Shown here piece by piece: positions 1 to 10,518 of a stretch of 64,000 nt of DNA; position 1 is the stretch's first letter; every line of letters begins with the position of its first letter. Source of the stretch: Aureitalea sp. L0-47. Lineage in GTDB: Bacteria; Bacteroidota; Bacteroidia; Flavobacteriales; Flavobacteriaceae. Location of the stretch: assembly GCF_026126405.1 (NCBI RefSeq), contig NZ_JAFMTQ010000010.1:60473-124472 (forward strand). Direction: 5' to 3'. The notes beneath the pieces were generated by a model that made no database searches, had not been told where the DNA came from, and saw nothing but the letters and a program-made list of their open reading frames with translations. Position numbers and translations under genes: made by a program.

Positions 1-1878
1 CTAGTGATCATTGGCTCTGTTTCTGTGGCCCCAACCTACGGGCAGGAATACAGAACTCATGAGGTGAAGGCTGGAGAAACCATCTACAGTATCTCCAAAC
101 AATACGGTGTCACTGAGCAGGCCATTTATGCGCTCAATCCAGATGCAAAGAATGGCTTAAGATCGAATACGGTGCTAATTATTCCTTCGGAAAGTACTGC
201 TGCGGTTCAAGAGAAGGTAACCTTCAAAAAACACCGTGTGAAACGTAAAGAAACCTTGTTTAGCATTGCTCAGCGATACAATATTACGGTTGATGATTTG
301 AAGAAATACAACAAGGAATTGTATTCGCGTCCGCTAAAAAAAGGAGAGCGTATTCAGATACCGATAATAGAGATTGTTCCAACGGATAATACATCGGTCA
401 CTAACATTGAAACCAATACCAGTAATAAAGGAAAACATACTGTTCAGCCGAAAGAAACCAAATACGGTATTGCTCGGAAGTACGGAATTACCATTGCTGA
501 ACTTGAGACATTGAATCCTATGATAGGTGAAAATCTTCAAATAGGCACGGTTTTGAATGTTCCTAAAGACCCGGTGATGGAAAGCGCAACCATTGAAGAT
601 GAGAACTTCGAATTCTACGAGGTGTTACCCAAAGAAGGATTCTTCCGTTTGAAAGTAAAACTCGGACTCAGCCAGGAGGAGATTATTGCCTTGAATCCTT
701 ATGCTGAAGCCGGTTTGAAAGAGGGAATGATCCTGAAAATTCCGAAGGAGAGCGCTTCAGACGATGGATCAAAGACAGTTATCGTTAATCTAGAAGATGG
801 AATTTCAAACTACAAAAAGAAAAAGATTGCTGTCATGTTGCCCTTCCAACTCACAAAATCGGACAGGGACTCCTTGAAGAATAATGCAGATCTTATCCGC
901 GATAATGGTGCATTGCGTGTAGCACTCGACTTCTACAGCGGTGTTTTATTGGCCGCTGAATTTGCCAAGGACAAAGGAATCTCTGTAGAGATCGATGTGT
1001 ATGATACAGAGGGTAAGTTGGACAAAGTAAGTTCGATCATTTCACGCAATGATTTCAGCGATGTTGATGCGGTTATCGGGCCATTACTTAGGAGGAACGT
1101 AGAGCGTGCAGCTTCGGAACTAAAAAGAACAGATACCCCGATATTCTCTCCATTGAGTAACCGGGAGATCAAGATTTCGGCCAACCTGTTTCAAACATTA
1201 CCGTCGGATGAAATGTTGCAAAAGGCAATGTTAGAATATCTCCGGGATAATTCCGAAGGAAAAAACATCATCATTATTAGTGATTCTAAAAAGGCATCAC
1301 AAAAAGCGGCTCTTCTAAGTGCAATGCCGGGAGCCAAAGCACTGACGCCGCGTGAAAAAGGCTTCTTTTACGATACCGATATCAGTTCCAAGCTGGATGC
1401 TACCCGTGAGAATTGGGTCATCCTGGAATCTGTGGATCCCGTAATTGTAGCAAATGTGGTTGGATTGCTGAATGGTATGCCTGATACGGTTACGATCCGG
1501 TTGTTCACCCTGGATAAGAACGACGCCTATAATTATCACGATGTTTCCAATTTGCATTTGGCGAAGTTGAATTTCACTTTCCCTTCTGTGAGTAAGAGTT
1601 ACAACTACAAAGACAAGAATGCTTTTCTTGTGAGTTATAAAAACAAATACAATGTCCTTCCCAATCGTTTCGCGGTTCGGGGCTTTGATGTGGCCTATGA
1701 CATACTTCTTCGTCTGGCGGTCGCAGATGACGTTTACGATGCAAATGACCCCAAAGTAGAAACCGAGTATATAGAGAACAAATTTCGCTACACTAAGAAG
1801 ATGTTCTCAGGATATCAGAACAATGCGTTGTATATCATCAAATACAACCAGGATCTTCAATTTGAAGTTGTAGAATGA
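1..1878 (+). CDS. LysM-repeat protein with PBP1-like C-terminal domain (5' end cut by window)
   Basis: This is an exported protein likely to bind peptidoglycan. The frame is open to base 1, and the first visible residues look like the end of a signal peptide (hydrophobic, then APTYGQ), so the true start lies upstream. Four LysM-type repeats can be read at about residues 18-64, 78-123, 148-190 and 207-252; the first three have the pattern HxV..xET.xxIxxxYxxT, and the fourth is divergent. From about residue 275 to the end the protein resembles a type 1 periplasmic-binding/amino-acid ABC receptor fold (IAVMLPF, then VDAVIGPL, then TPIFSPLSN). The gene overlaps the OsmC gene by 4 nt (ATGA), so the two are probably co-translated. 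LysM fused to a PBP1-like domain is common in Flavobacteriia, but I know of no established function. The ligand of the C-terminal domain cannot be told from sequence. Confidence 0.85.
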   Translation, partial: LVIIGSVSVAPTYGQEYRTHEVKAGETIYSISKQYGVTEQAIYALNPDAKNGLRSNTVLIIPSESTAAVQEKVTFKKHRVKRKETLFSIAQRYNITVDDLKKYNKELYSRPLKKGERIQIPIIEIVPTDNTSVTNIETNTSNKGKHTVQPKETKYGIARKYGITIAELETLNPMIGENLQIGTVLNVPKDPVMESATIEDENFEFYEVLPKEGFFRLKVKLGLSQEEIIALNPYAEAGLKEGMILKIPKESASDDGSKTVIVNLEDGISNYKKKKIAVMLPFQLTKSDRDSLKNNADLIRDNGALRVALDFYSGVLLAAEFAKDKGISVEIDVYDTEGKLDKVSSIISRNDFSDVDAVIGPLLRRNVERAASELKRTDTPIFSPLSNREIKISANLFQTLPSDEMLQKAMLEYLRDNSEGKNIIIISDSKKASQKAALLSAMPGAKALTPREKGFFYDTDISSKLDATRENWVILESVDPVIVANVVGLLNGMPDTVTIRLFTLDKNDAYNYHDVSNLHLAKLNFTFPSVSKSYNYKDKNAFLVSYKNKYNVLPNRFAVRGFDVAYDILLRLAVADDVYDANDPKVETEYIENKFRYTKKMFSGYQNNALYIIKYNQDLQFEVVE

Positions 1879-2285
1879 GTACTTCCAAAGTAATCTATCT
1901 GGGAGAGCTGAGAACGGAATGCGAGCACTTGCGTTCCGGCAGTACTTTCATTACAGATGCTCCGTTAGACAATAACGGTAAGGGAGAAGCCTTTTCTCCT
2001 ACCGATACTGTGGCGACAGGGCTTGCGAATTGTATGATCACCGTGATGGGAATCAAGGCCCGGGATCTCGAGGTTGATATGAAAGGGGCGGTCGCCATTG
2101 TCACCAAAGAAATGGCATCCAACCCTAGACGCATTGCCAAAATAAAAGTGGAACTGTCTCTTCCGTTTGATATTTCTGATAAACACAGGAAGATTCTAGA
2201 AAATACGGGAAACACTTGCCCTGTAATCCATAGCCTGCATCCCGATATTGAAAAAGATATTCAATATAAGTGGGACCAGGTCTAG
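1875..2285 (+). CDS. OsmC/Ohr family protein
   Basis: This cytoplasmic 136-residue protein belongs to the OsmC/Ohr family, whose members reduce organic or fatty-acid hydroperoxides with two cysteines. Both expected cysteines are present: C53 in GLANCMITVMG and C115 in NTCPVIHSL. The spacing and the C-terminal CPVIHSL motif are typical of the YhfA/OsmC-like branch rather than Ohr. Its ATG overlaps the stop codon of the LysM gene (ATGA), which suggests translational coupling. It could serve general oxidative-stress defence. The exact substrate is not predictable. Confidence 0.88.
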   Translation: MSTSKVIYLGELRTECEHLRSGSTFITDAPLDNNGKGEAFSPTDTVATGLANCMITVMGIKARDLEVDMKGAVAIVTKEMASNPRRIAKIKVELSLPFDISDKHRKILENTGNTCPVIHSLHPDIEKDIQYKWDQV

Positions 2286-2336
2286 GCTCTTAACATTTCC
2301 ATTTCAATAATTTCCGAATTTCTCCGTTAGGTCTTT

Positions 2337-2873
2337 ATGAAATTTTTATTCGCAATTGTTTTAGGTGCTTTCTTTCTTATCACACCCGCGAACGATAAGG
2401 AGAAGTTTCATTGGGATCAAAACAGGCCACTTAACTGGACCGATTTCCGGGGAAGTCCCGAAGGTCCGCAGGATTTTGTTGCCAGTACCAACAGTGGCAT
2501 ATCCTTATCGTATTCTATCGGAAAACAGGATGGGAGATATACCTTCGATTATTCCGTTCACAGTAATTTTTATCCGAAAGATTCCTGGTATAGGCCGGAA
2601 TCTGCTTCGGAATACATACTCAAGCACGAGCAAACACATTTCGATATTTCTGAACTTCACGCACGTAAACTAAGGAAAGCTTTGGCCGGACTCAGGGTAA
2701 CCTCAAGTGTAAAAAGTGATGCTGATGAGATCTATCGTCAAACCGAAAGGGAGCGTAGAGATATGCAGCAGGCCTATGACGACGATAGTGATCATTCAAA
2801 GATACGCGACGCGGAAATGCAATGGCGCTTATTTGTCGCTTCCGAATTAGAGAAATATGCAGCCTGGGAATAA
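2337..2873 (+). CDS. Secreted DUF922-like putative metalloprotease
   Basis: A 178-residue protein with an N-terminal signal peptide (charged MK followed by a hydrophobic stretch to about residue 18). The body matches the DUF922 pattern: W-x-x-x-x-P-L-x-W-x-D-F near residues 26-37, then a zinc-protease-like HEQTH at residues 97-101 followed by FDISELHAR with E106 as a possible third ligand. DUF922 proteins are described as probable secreted zinc proteases, but substrates are unknown. The C-terminal third is rich in charged residues (RQTERERRD) and probably helical. Its stop overlaps the following DUF3820 gene by 17 nt. The start ATG follows the OsmC stop by about 50 nt. Confidence 0.75.
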   Translation: MKFLFAIVLGAFFLITPANDKEKFHWDQNRPLNWTDFRGSPEGPQDFVASTNSGISLSYSIGKQDGRYTFDYSVHSNFYPKDSWYRPESASEYILKHEQTHFDISELHARKLRKALAGLRVTSSVKSDADEIYRQTERERRDMQQAYDDDSDHSKIRDAEMQWRLFVASELEKYAAWE

Positions 2874-3093
2874 TTCTGAATTTCCGGACAAGGCCCATCT
2901 AATCGAACTGGCCAACTACAAAATGCCTTTCGGCAAATACAAGGATGAATACCTGGTAAATCTCCCTGAGGCCTATTATGTATGGTTCAAACAGAAAGGA
3001 TTTCCTCAGGGTAAACTGGGTAGATTCATGCAGGAAATGCACGAGTTGAAAATCAATGGCCTTGAAGGTCTCCTGCGGAAATTGATCCACTGA
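2857..3093 (+). CDS. DUF3820 family small protein
   Basis: A 78-residue cytoplasmic protein with the DUF3820 signature: MPFGKYKG-like sequence (MPFGKYKDEYLVNLP), then Y-x-x-WF-x-x-K-GFP-x-G-x-LG and a leucine-rich C terminus. It overlaps the upstream DUF922 gene by 17 nt in another frame, which is unusual enough to suggest coupled translation. DUF3820 proteins are widespread, are sometimes labelled quorum-sensing-regulated virulence factor on weak grounds, and have no firm function. Flavobacterial genomes often carry this gene next to pyrG, as here. Confidence 0.78.
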   Translation: MQPGNNSEFPDKAHLIELANYKMPFGKYKDEYLVNLPEAYYVWFKQKGFPQGKLGRFMQEMHELKINGLEGLLRKLIH

Positions 3094-3138
3094 TCAATTG
3101 ACCTCAGAAATTGTTAATTGATTTTTCCGAATTATCCT

Positions 3139-3167
3139 TTGCCCTAGGTGATAAATACCTATCTTTA
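3139..3167 (+). promoter_or_regulatory. Predicted promoter of pyrG
   Basis: TTG at 3139-3141, an 18-bp spacer, then TATCTTTA at 3160-3167. This fits the Bacteroidota consensus TTG-N17-23-TAnnTTTG with one mismatch in the last base. Transcription would start about 30 nt before the pyrG ATG. Confidence 0.5.
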
Positions 3168-3183
3168 CATCCCGTATAGATAA

Positions 3184-4815
<1,632 letters not shown>

Positions 4816-4950
4816 GACAATTTGACGTATTTTGCAGCTTCGGATGGATTATTGGATTGAGATCAACGAATTGAATGCTTTCGTAATTCATTCAGAAGAA
4901 AACAAACATAACTAAATTCGGGACTACCATTGGGGATCCGATAATTACAT

Positions 4951-6843
4951 ATGGAAGAAAAGAAATTTGACCTTAATTCCCTCATAGGGTTCGTACTAAT
5001 TGGTGCCATTCTTGTGTACATGCTCTATCTGCAACAACCTACCCCTGAGGAGATCGAGGCAGAAAAACAAAAGACCGAACAACTTACGGAGGAAAAGGAA
5101 GAACCAACTAAAGATGAATCCAAGCAGGAAGTTTCACTAACCGAAGGCATACAGGAGATCGCTGCAGTAGAAACGGGTGATTCCCTGGCGCTTGAAAAGC
5201 TAAAAAACCGACTAGGGTCCTTTGCATATTCGGGAACGCTGAATTCAGCCACTGAAAATACAACGGTAATTGAGAATGACATACTGGAACTTACGGTAAG
5301 TAATAAAGGCGGTTATGTCACTCAGGCGAAACTAAAAGAGCATACCACTATAAACGGCGATCCGATCTATCTGATCAAGGATGGGAATAATTCGTTCAAT
5401 CTACAGTTCAATGCTGAAAACCGCATGCTGAATACCGAAGACCTGTTCTTCGAACCCAACCTAAGCTCAAGTGGCGATAATAAAGTATTGACCATGAGGT
5501 TAAAGGCTTCTCCAAATGCCTTTCTTGAATACCGCTATGAACTTTCTCCCGGAGAATATATGCTGGGCTTCAGTATCAAGTCGCAGGGTCTGGATGGGGT
5601 GATCAACACCTCACAGCCCATGTACCTCGACTGGAACCTGAAGGGGTACCGACACGCAAAAAGTATAAGCTACGAAAACCGGTATACCCGACTCACCTAT
5701 GAGTACGAAGGAGACAAGCATTCAAAGTTATCTCCTGCAGGGGAGGATGACGAACTGGAAAAGAAAGTGTCCTGGATGAATTTCCGTCAACACTTCTTCT
5801 CATCCATGCTGCTCACCGATACTCCTTTTGAAGAAGTGAATCTAACCTCTATCGATCTGGTGGAAGACGAAGAAGTCGATACAGTATTCACCAAGCAATA
5901 CGGCGCCAAGATGCTGCTTACACCTAAGTCGGGAGGCCTGGACTACAATATGAATATGTATTACGGTCCAACAGATTACAAGATATTGAAAAACTACGAC
6001 CGCAACCTTGATGAGGCCATGCCATTAGGTTGGGGGATCTTTGGGTTGATCAACAAGTATGTCATTATTCCGTTATTTGGATTCCTAAGTGGATTTTTAC
6101 CAGCAGGGATCGCTATAATCGTTCTTACCATACTTATAAAATTGGTGTTGTCACCGGTACAGTACAAACAATATCTCTCCCAGATGAAGATGAAGATATT
6201 GAAACCCGAGTTGGATGAGATCAAGGAGAAGTATAAGGATAATAAGATGAAGATTCAGCAGGAAACCATGAAGCTTCAGAATGTGGCAGGTGCGAATCCT
6301 CTCAAAACCGGATGTTTGCCGGCCCTGCTGCAAATTCCGGTGTTCTATGCCCTGTTTACCTTTTTCCCAACCGCTTTCGACCTGCGGCAGAAGAGTTTCC
6401 TTTGGGCAGAAGACCTGTCTAGTTTCGATACCATCGCTGAAATTCCATATATCCCTTTCTACGGGGATCACATTAGCTTGTTCCCGATCTTGGCATCCAT
6501 CGCAATCTTTATCTATATGCAGATGACTATGGGACAGAACATGCAAGCCCAACAACAACCGGGTATGCCGAATATGAAATTCCTTATGTATTTGTCCCCG
6601 TTGTTCATGTTAGTGTTCTTCAACAACTACGCAAGTGGACTGTCGCTGTATTATTTCACATCCAACCTGATCACCATTGGTATTATGCTTGTGATCAAGA
6701 ATTTTATCCTTGATGAGGATAAGATCCATGCGAAGATTGTGGCGCTTAAGCAGAAGAAACCTAAAAAACAAGGTCGCTTCCAGCGAAAGATGCAGGAAAT
6801 GATGGAACAGGCCGAAGAACAAAAGAAGAAGAAAAAACGATAG
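4951..6843 (+). CDS. yidC: Membrane protein insertase YidC
   Basis: Inserts and folds inner-membrane proteins, alone or with SecYEG. The 630-residue length is usual for Bacteroidota and longer than E. coli YidC (548). There is one N-terminal membrane helix (about residues 11-27), then a glutamate/lysine-rich linker, a large periplasmic domain to about residue 340, and a C-terminal bundle of about five helices including the conserved LTILIKLVLSPVQYKQY region and the following amphipathic coiled segment. The tail is strongly basic (ending in a run of lysines), as expected for ribosome binding. The 135-nt gap before it contains only a poor promoter match (TATTTTG near 4831). Confidence 0.97.
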   Translation: MEEKKFDLNSLIGFVLIGAILVYMLYLQQPTPEEIEAEKQKTEQLTEEKEEPTKDESKQEVSLTEGIQEIAAVETGDSLALEKLKNRLGSFAYSGTLNSATENTTVIENDILELTVSNKGGYVTQAKLKEHTTINGDPIYLIKDGNNSFNLQFNAENRMLNTEDLFFEPNLSSSGDNKVLTMRLKASPNAFLEYRYELSPGEYMLGFSIKSQGLDGVINTSQPMYLDWNLKGYRHAKSISYENRYTRLTYEYEGDKHSKLSPAGEDDELEKKVSWMNFRQHFFSSMLLTDTPFEEVNLTSIDLVEDEEVDTVFTKQYGAKMLLTPKSGGLDYNMNMYYGPTDYKILKNYDRNLDEAMPLGWGIFGLINKYVIIPLFGFLSGFLPAGIAIIVLTILIKLVLSPVQYKQYLSQMKMKILKPELDEIKEKYKDNKMKIQQETMKLQNVAGANPLKTGCLPALLQIPVFYALFTFFPTAFDLRQKSFLWAEDLSSFDTIAEIPYIPFYGDHISLFPILASIAIFIYMQMTMGQNMQAQQQPGMPNMKFLMYLSPLFMLVFFNNYASGLSLYYFTSNLITIGIMLVIKNFILDEDKIHAKIVALKQKKPKKQGRFQRKMQEMMEQAEEQKKKKKR

Positions 6844-6859
6844 AATTAGTTATCCGCTG

Positions 6860-6876
6860 CACTTTTTGAAAAAGTG
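6860..6876. other. 17-bp palindrome after yidC
   Basis: CACTTTTT-G-AAAAAGTG reads as a perfect inverted repeat with 8-bp arms around one base, 16 nt after the yidC stop. It could be a weak transcription stop or a protein-binding site. There is no clear T-tract after it, so I do not call it a terminator. Confidence 0.35.
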
Positions 6877-6932
6877 GTTTGGGAATTCAATAGAAACCTA
6901 AAAATTTCGTTTACAATCAAAAGTAGGTTTTC

Positions 6933-7622
6933 ATGCGATCCATCAGTTTAATAGTTTTCTTATTTCTTCTGAATCCTGGAGTTTCTATCTCCCAGGAGGG
7001 TTACAACCAGTTTGACGATAATAATAAACGCCACGGTCCGTGGAAGAAGTATTTCGAAGGCACAACTCAATTGCGATACGAAGGACAATTCGATCACGGA
7101 AAGGAAGTGGGAACATTCAAGTTCTATTGCGACGAATGCAAGGAGCAACCCATGGTGATAAAGGAGTTTTCCTCCAGAGACAATACCGCAGATGTGAAGT
7201 ACTTCACCTTATCAGGTAAGCTTGTGAGTGAGGGAAAGATGAATGGTAAGAATCGAATTGGAGAATGGCTTTATTACCACGAGAAATCCAAAGAAGTGAT
7301 GTCCAGGGAGTACTACGAAAACGGCAAACTTGAAGGGAAGAAACTTACCTACTACCCAAATGGAAAAATCACGGAAGAGATCTCGTATGTTAATGGGGTA
7401 ATGCAGGGAGAGAGCCTGTATTACGGTCCCGATGGAACACTTCTGAAAAAACTTCGCTATAGCAATGATGAACTGCATGGGGAGGCTATCTACTACGATG
7501 CTTACGGAAATGTGACCATTAAGGGATATTACAAAGAGGGGAAGAAGCACGGACTCTGGAAACATTACAAGGATGGAAAAGTAGTTCTTGAAGAAACCTA
7601 CCCGAAACCCAATCGGAACTAA
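6933..7622 (+). CDS. Exported MORN/YwqK-type repeat protein
   Basis: A 229-residue protein with a signal peptide (MRSISLIVFLFLLNPGVSIS) followed by about seven imperfect 22-25-residue repeats of the form G-x-W-x-x-Y-x-x-G-x-x-x-x-x-x-x-Y-x-x-G-K. Examples are GPWKKYFEG, GEWLYYHEK, YYENGKLEGKK, YYPNGKITEE, GESLYYGPDG and GLWKHYKDGK. These MORN-like repeats form a beta-sheet stack. Databases often call such proteins 'YwqK family antitoxin', but no toxin gene lies nearby and I make no such claim. A terminator-like hairpin follows at 7644. Confidence 0.8.
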   Translation: MRSISLIVFLFLLNPGVSISQEGYNQFDDNNKRHGPWKKYFEGTTQLRYEGQFDHGKEVGTFKFYCDECKEQPMVIKEFSSRDNTADVKYFTLSGKLVSEGKMNGKNRIGEWLYYHEKSKEVMSREYYENGKLEGKKLTYYPNGKITEEISYVNGVMQGESLYYGPDGTLLKKLRYSNDELHGEAIYYDAYGNVTIKGYYKEGKKHGLWKHYKDGKVVLEETYPKPNRN

Positions 7623-7643
7623 ATTGTAATTTCAACTCATCTG

Positions 7644-7671
7644 AACCGTCTTACACTCTTAAGCGGTTTTA
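7644..7671 (+). terminator. Predicted intrinsic terminator after the MORN gene
   Basis: AACCG, then CTTA after a single bulged T, pairs with TAAG-CGGTT around a 6-nt loop, followed by a short T-run (TTTTAT). It lies in the upstream half of the mnmA promoter region, so the two signals are packed together. Confidence 0.5.
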
Positions 7672-7674
7672 TCG

Positions 7675-7682
7675 TATTTTTG
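7675..7682 (+). promoter_or_regulatory. Predicted -7 box of the mnmA operon
   Basis: TATTTTTG is a perfect TAnnTTTG match 16 nt before the mnmA ATG. The upstream TTG is replaced by TTA (7651-7653) at 21 bp spacing. Confidence 0.5.
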
Positions 7683-7698
7683 CATAGAATTTATTCTG

Positions 7699-8889
7699 AT
7701 GAAAAAACGTGTTGTTGTTGGCTTGAGCGGAGGCGTTGACTCCAGTGTGGCTGCCTATCTTTTGAAAGAACAAGGCTATGAGGTCATTGGTCTTTTTATG
7801 AAGAACTGGCATGACGACACTGTGACTATTTCCAACGAATGCCCCTGGTTGGAAGACAGCAATGATGCGATGCTTGTTGCTCAGAAACTGGACATCCCCT
7901 TCCAAACGGTAGACCTAAGCGAACAGTATAAAGAGCGGATTGTGGATTATATGTTCCGCGAATACGAAATGGGGAGAACCCCAAATCCCGATGTGCTTTG
8001 CAACAGGGAGATCAAATTCGATGTGTTCATGAAGATCGCTCTGGACCTGGGTGCCGATTACGTTGCAACTGGGCACTACTGTCGTAAAGGCCTCATAGAA
8101 AAGGATGGCGAAACCATCTACCAACTACTGGCAGGAATGGACCCTAACAAGGACCAATCATATTTCTTATGTCAGCTATCCCAGGAACAATTGGCGAAAA
8201 CATTATTTCCTATTGGTGAATTAGTGAAAGCGGATGTACGCAGGATCGCAGCCGAACAGGGCCTAATAACTGCCGAGAAGCGAGACTCACAGGGATTGTG
8301 TTTTATCGGTAAAGTTCGCTTACCGGATTTCCTTCAGCAGCAGCTGGCACCTAAGGAAGGTGTGATCGTTGAGGTTCCTTCGGAATATGAGGGCTATGAG
8401 ACCGATGCACCTGTTTTTACTTCAGAAGAAGAAAAACTAAAATATTTGTCCACTAAGAAAACCTATCATCCGGACGATGGAAAAGTTGTGGGTAAACACC
8501 AGGGAGCTCATTATTTTACGAAAGGACAGCGAAAAGGATTGGCGGTTGGCGGTACAGCGGAACCTTTGTTTGTTATCGATACGGATGTGGAAGAGAATGT
8601 GATCTATACCGGACAAGGGAAGGATCATCCCGGGCTATACAGACGCGGACTTTTTGTGCGCTCTGTGGAAGTGCACTGGGTTAGAAATGACCTCGCTCTT
8701 AACACCGATGAACAAATGGAAGTGATGGCAAGGATACGCTACCGACAGCCACTTCAGAAAGCAACTTTACACCAGACCGAGTCCGGACTTTATGTTATCT
8801 TTGAGGAACCACAATCAGCAATCAGTGAAGGTCAGTTCGTTGCCTGGTATCACGGAGAAGAATTGCTGGGTAGTGGGGTAATATCTTAA
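7699..8889 (+). CDS. mnmA: tRNA 2-thiouridine(34) synthase
   Basis: Thiolates U34 of the Lys, Glu and Gln tRNAs using ATP and sulfur passed from a persulfide. The 396-residue protein has the PP-loop SGGVDSS near the N terminus, the catalytic Cys101 in [12 protein letters not shown] and the second cysteine Cys201 in GLCFIGKV. An insertion of about 30 residues before [12 protein letters not shown] makes it longer than the E. coli enzyme (368), and I believe this is common in Bacteroidota. It opens an apparent operon: the T9SS subtilase starts 9 nt after its stop. Confidence 0.97.
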   Translation: MKKRVVVGLSGGVDSSVAAYLLKEQGYEVIGLFMKNWHDDTVTISNECPWLEDSNDAMLVAQKLDIPFQTVDLSEQYKERIVDYMFREYEMGRTPNPDVLCNREIKFDVFMKIALDLGADYVATGHYCRKGLIEKDGETIYQLLAGMDPNKDQSYFLCQLSQEQLAKTLFPIGELVKADVRRIAAEQGLITAEKRDSQGLCFIGKVRLPDFLQQQLAPKEGVIVEVPSEYEGYETDAPVFTSEEEKLKYLSTKKTYHPDDGKVVGKHQGAHYFTKGQRKGLAVGGTAEPLFVIDTDVEENVIYTGQGKDHPGLYRRGLFVRSVEVHWVRNDLALNTDEQMEVMARIRYRQPLQKATLHQTESGLYVIFEEPQSAISEGQFVAWYHGEELLGSGVIS

Positions 8890-8898
8890 CCAAAATTC

Positions 8899-10518
8899 AT
8901 GAAAAAACTTGTACTTCTTGCGGTGATCCTGATAACCTACTCAGGACATGCGCAAACTCAGGAAGCATTGGTGTTTCTTGATGCTAAAGAAAATGTATCA
9001 GCTTCAATCGCCAATCCGATTAGCATTTTGACCCAGGAAGCTATCGATCGAAAAATGATGCATGACGTTTCTATAGACGAGAGAGATGTTCCTGTAACGG
9101 AAAGCTACATCACTACGTTAAAAGCCCAATCTGGTATCACCGTACATTCCAAAAGTAAGTGGATGAATGCAGCCTACGTGAGTGGAACTCAGGCTCAGAT
9201 CGAAAACCTTTTGAACCTGGCTTTCGTAACCGAGATCGAATTTATGGATCCCGACTTGAATTTATTTCCGGCACCAAACCCAACTCGTGATAAATTTGAA
9301 ATTGAGAATATGCAGGGACGTGTGGTATACGACTACGGTGCCGCAGCCAATCAGATCGAGATGCTTGCCGGGGATTATCTGCATGAACAGAATTTCAGTG
9401 GTGAAGGAATGATCATAGGTGTCCTGGATAGCGGGTTCCCAAATGTTGTTGGTAATCCCGCATTTTCAGAAATGATCTCAGAAAACCGACTATTAGGCAC
9501 TTTCGATTTCGTTTTGGATCAGGTATCCATAGGTGGAAGCAGCACTCATGGTACAAAGGTTTTGAGTGATATGGGAGCTTTCATGGACGGTCAGTTTGTT
9601 GGAACGGCACCCAAAGCATCTTACTATCTCTTCAGAACGGAGGACGCAGCCTCTGAAAAACCGGTTGAAGAAGCCTATTGGCTGGAAGCACTGGAACGTG
9701 CAGATAGTTTGGGCGTAGATGTGGTGAATACCTCACTAGGGTACCAGGACTACGACAATCCGAATTACGATCACTCCTATCAGGACTTAGATGGAGTTAC
9801 TACCCTTGCAGCCAGAGCGGCAAACCTTGCTTTTGAAAAAGGTATGCTATTGGTCACTTCCGCAGGGAATGATGGCGGAGGATTCACCTTTGTCGGAACT
9901 CCGGCAGATGCTATTGGGATCCTGACCATTGGTGCCGTCGACAGCGACGGAGTTTATGCAGGTTTCAGTTCTATCGGACCTACAGTGGATGGTCGTATTA
10001 AGCCCGATGTGATGGCCCAGGGAGCAAGTGCGGTGGTGGTGGATCAGAATGGAAACATAACTACCAATAGCGGAACATCATTTAGTTCTCCTATCATGGC
10101 CGGGGTGGTAGCCTGCTTGTGGCAGAGCAGGCCAGAGGCAAGAAATTACCAGGTTATGCAAATTGTACGGGAATCTGCCAGTTTGTTCAGTAACCCAACC
10201 GATGAGATGGGTTACGGAATACCAAATTTTGAAGATGCCTATAATGCGATGCAGGCATTAGGGATCGAAGAAGTTTTTCTGAATTCTAATTTTGCATTAT
10301 ATCCGAATCCCGTAGTGGATAGTTTCAATATTTCATTTCCAACTGAGATAAGTTCAGCAGTGATTTATGTAAATAGCATTACCGGTAAATTGATTCGTAA
10401 ACAAAACATCTACAAGGATAATAACAAGATCGATCTGTCCAATCTGGCATCGGGTATGTATCTCGTAGCGGTTAAGTCGCAAGAACTAACAAACACATTT
10501 AAGGTCATAAAACAATAG
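8899..10518 (+). CDS. Subtilisin-like serine protease with T9SS type A sorting domain
   Basis: An exported S8 family protease of 539 residues. A signal peptide (to about residue 19, ending GHAQ) precedes an N-terminal propeptide. The catalytic triad is complete: Asp177 in VLDSGF, His217 in SSTHGTK and Ser394 in NSGTSFSSP. The last ~75 residues (LYPNPVVD..., ending LASGMYLVAVKS...FKVIKQ) are a Por secretion system type A sorting domain, so the enzyme is probably delivered to the cell surface by T9SS and the tail removed. The gene lies between mnmA and a flavin oxidoreductase in one transcription unit, though a functional link is not obvious. Confidence 0.93.
   Translation: MKKLVLLAVILITYSGHAQTQEALVFLDAKENVSASIANPISILTQEAIDRKMMHDVSIDERDVPVTESYITTLKAQSGITVHSKSKWMNAAYVSGTQAQIENLLNLAFVTEIEFMDPDLNLFPAPNPTRDKFEIENMQGRVVYDYGAAANQIEMLAGDYLHEQNFSGEGMIIGVLDSGFPNVVGNPAFSEMISENRLLGTFDFVLDQVSIGGSSTHGTKVLSDMGAFMDGQFVGTAPKASYYLFRTEDAASEKPVEEAYWLEALERADSLGVDVVNTSLGYQDYDNPNYDHSYQDLDGVTTLAARAANLAFEKGMLLVTSAGNDGGGFTFVGTPADAIGILTIGAVDSDGVYAGFSSIGPTVDGRIKPDVMAQGASAVVVDQNGNITTNSGTSFSSPIMAGVVACLWQSRPEARNYQVMQIVRESASLFSNPTDEMGYGIPNFEDAYNAMQALGIEEVFLNSNFALYPNPVVDSFNISFPTEISSAVIYVNSITGKLIRKQNIYKDNNKIDLSNLASGMYLVAVKSQELTNTFKVIKQ

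Noticed and set aside
6933..7622. YwqK-type protein as part of a toxin-antitoxin system
   Set aside because: No toxin gene lies beside it, and it has a signal peptide and MORN-like repeats, so a toxin-antitoxin role is unsupported.
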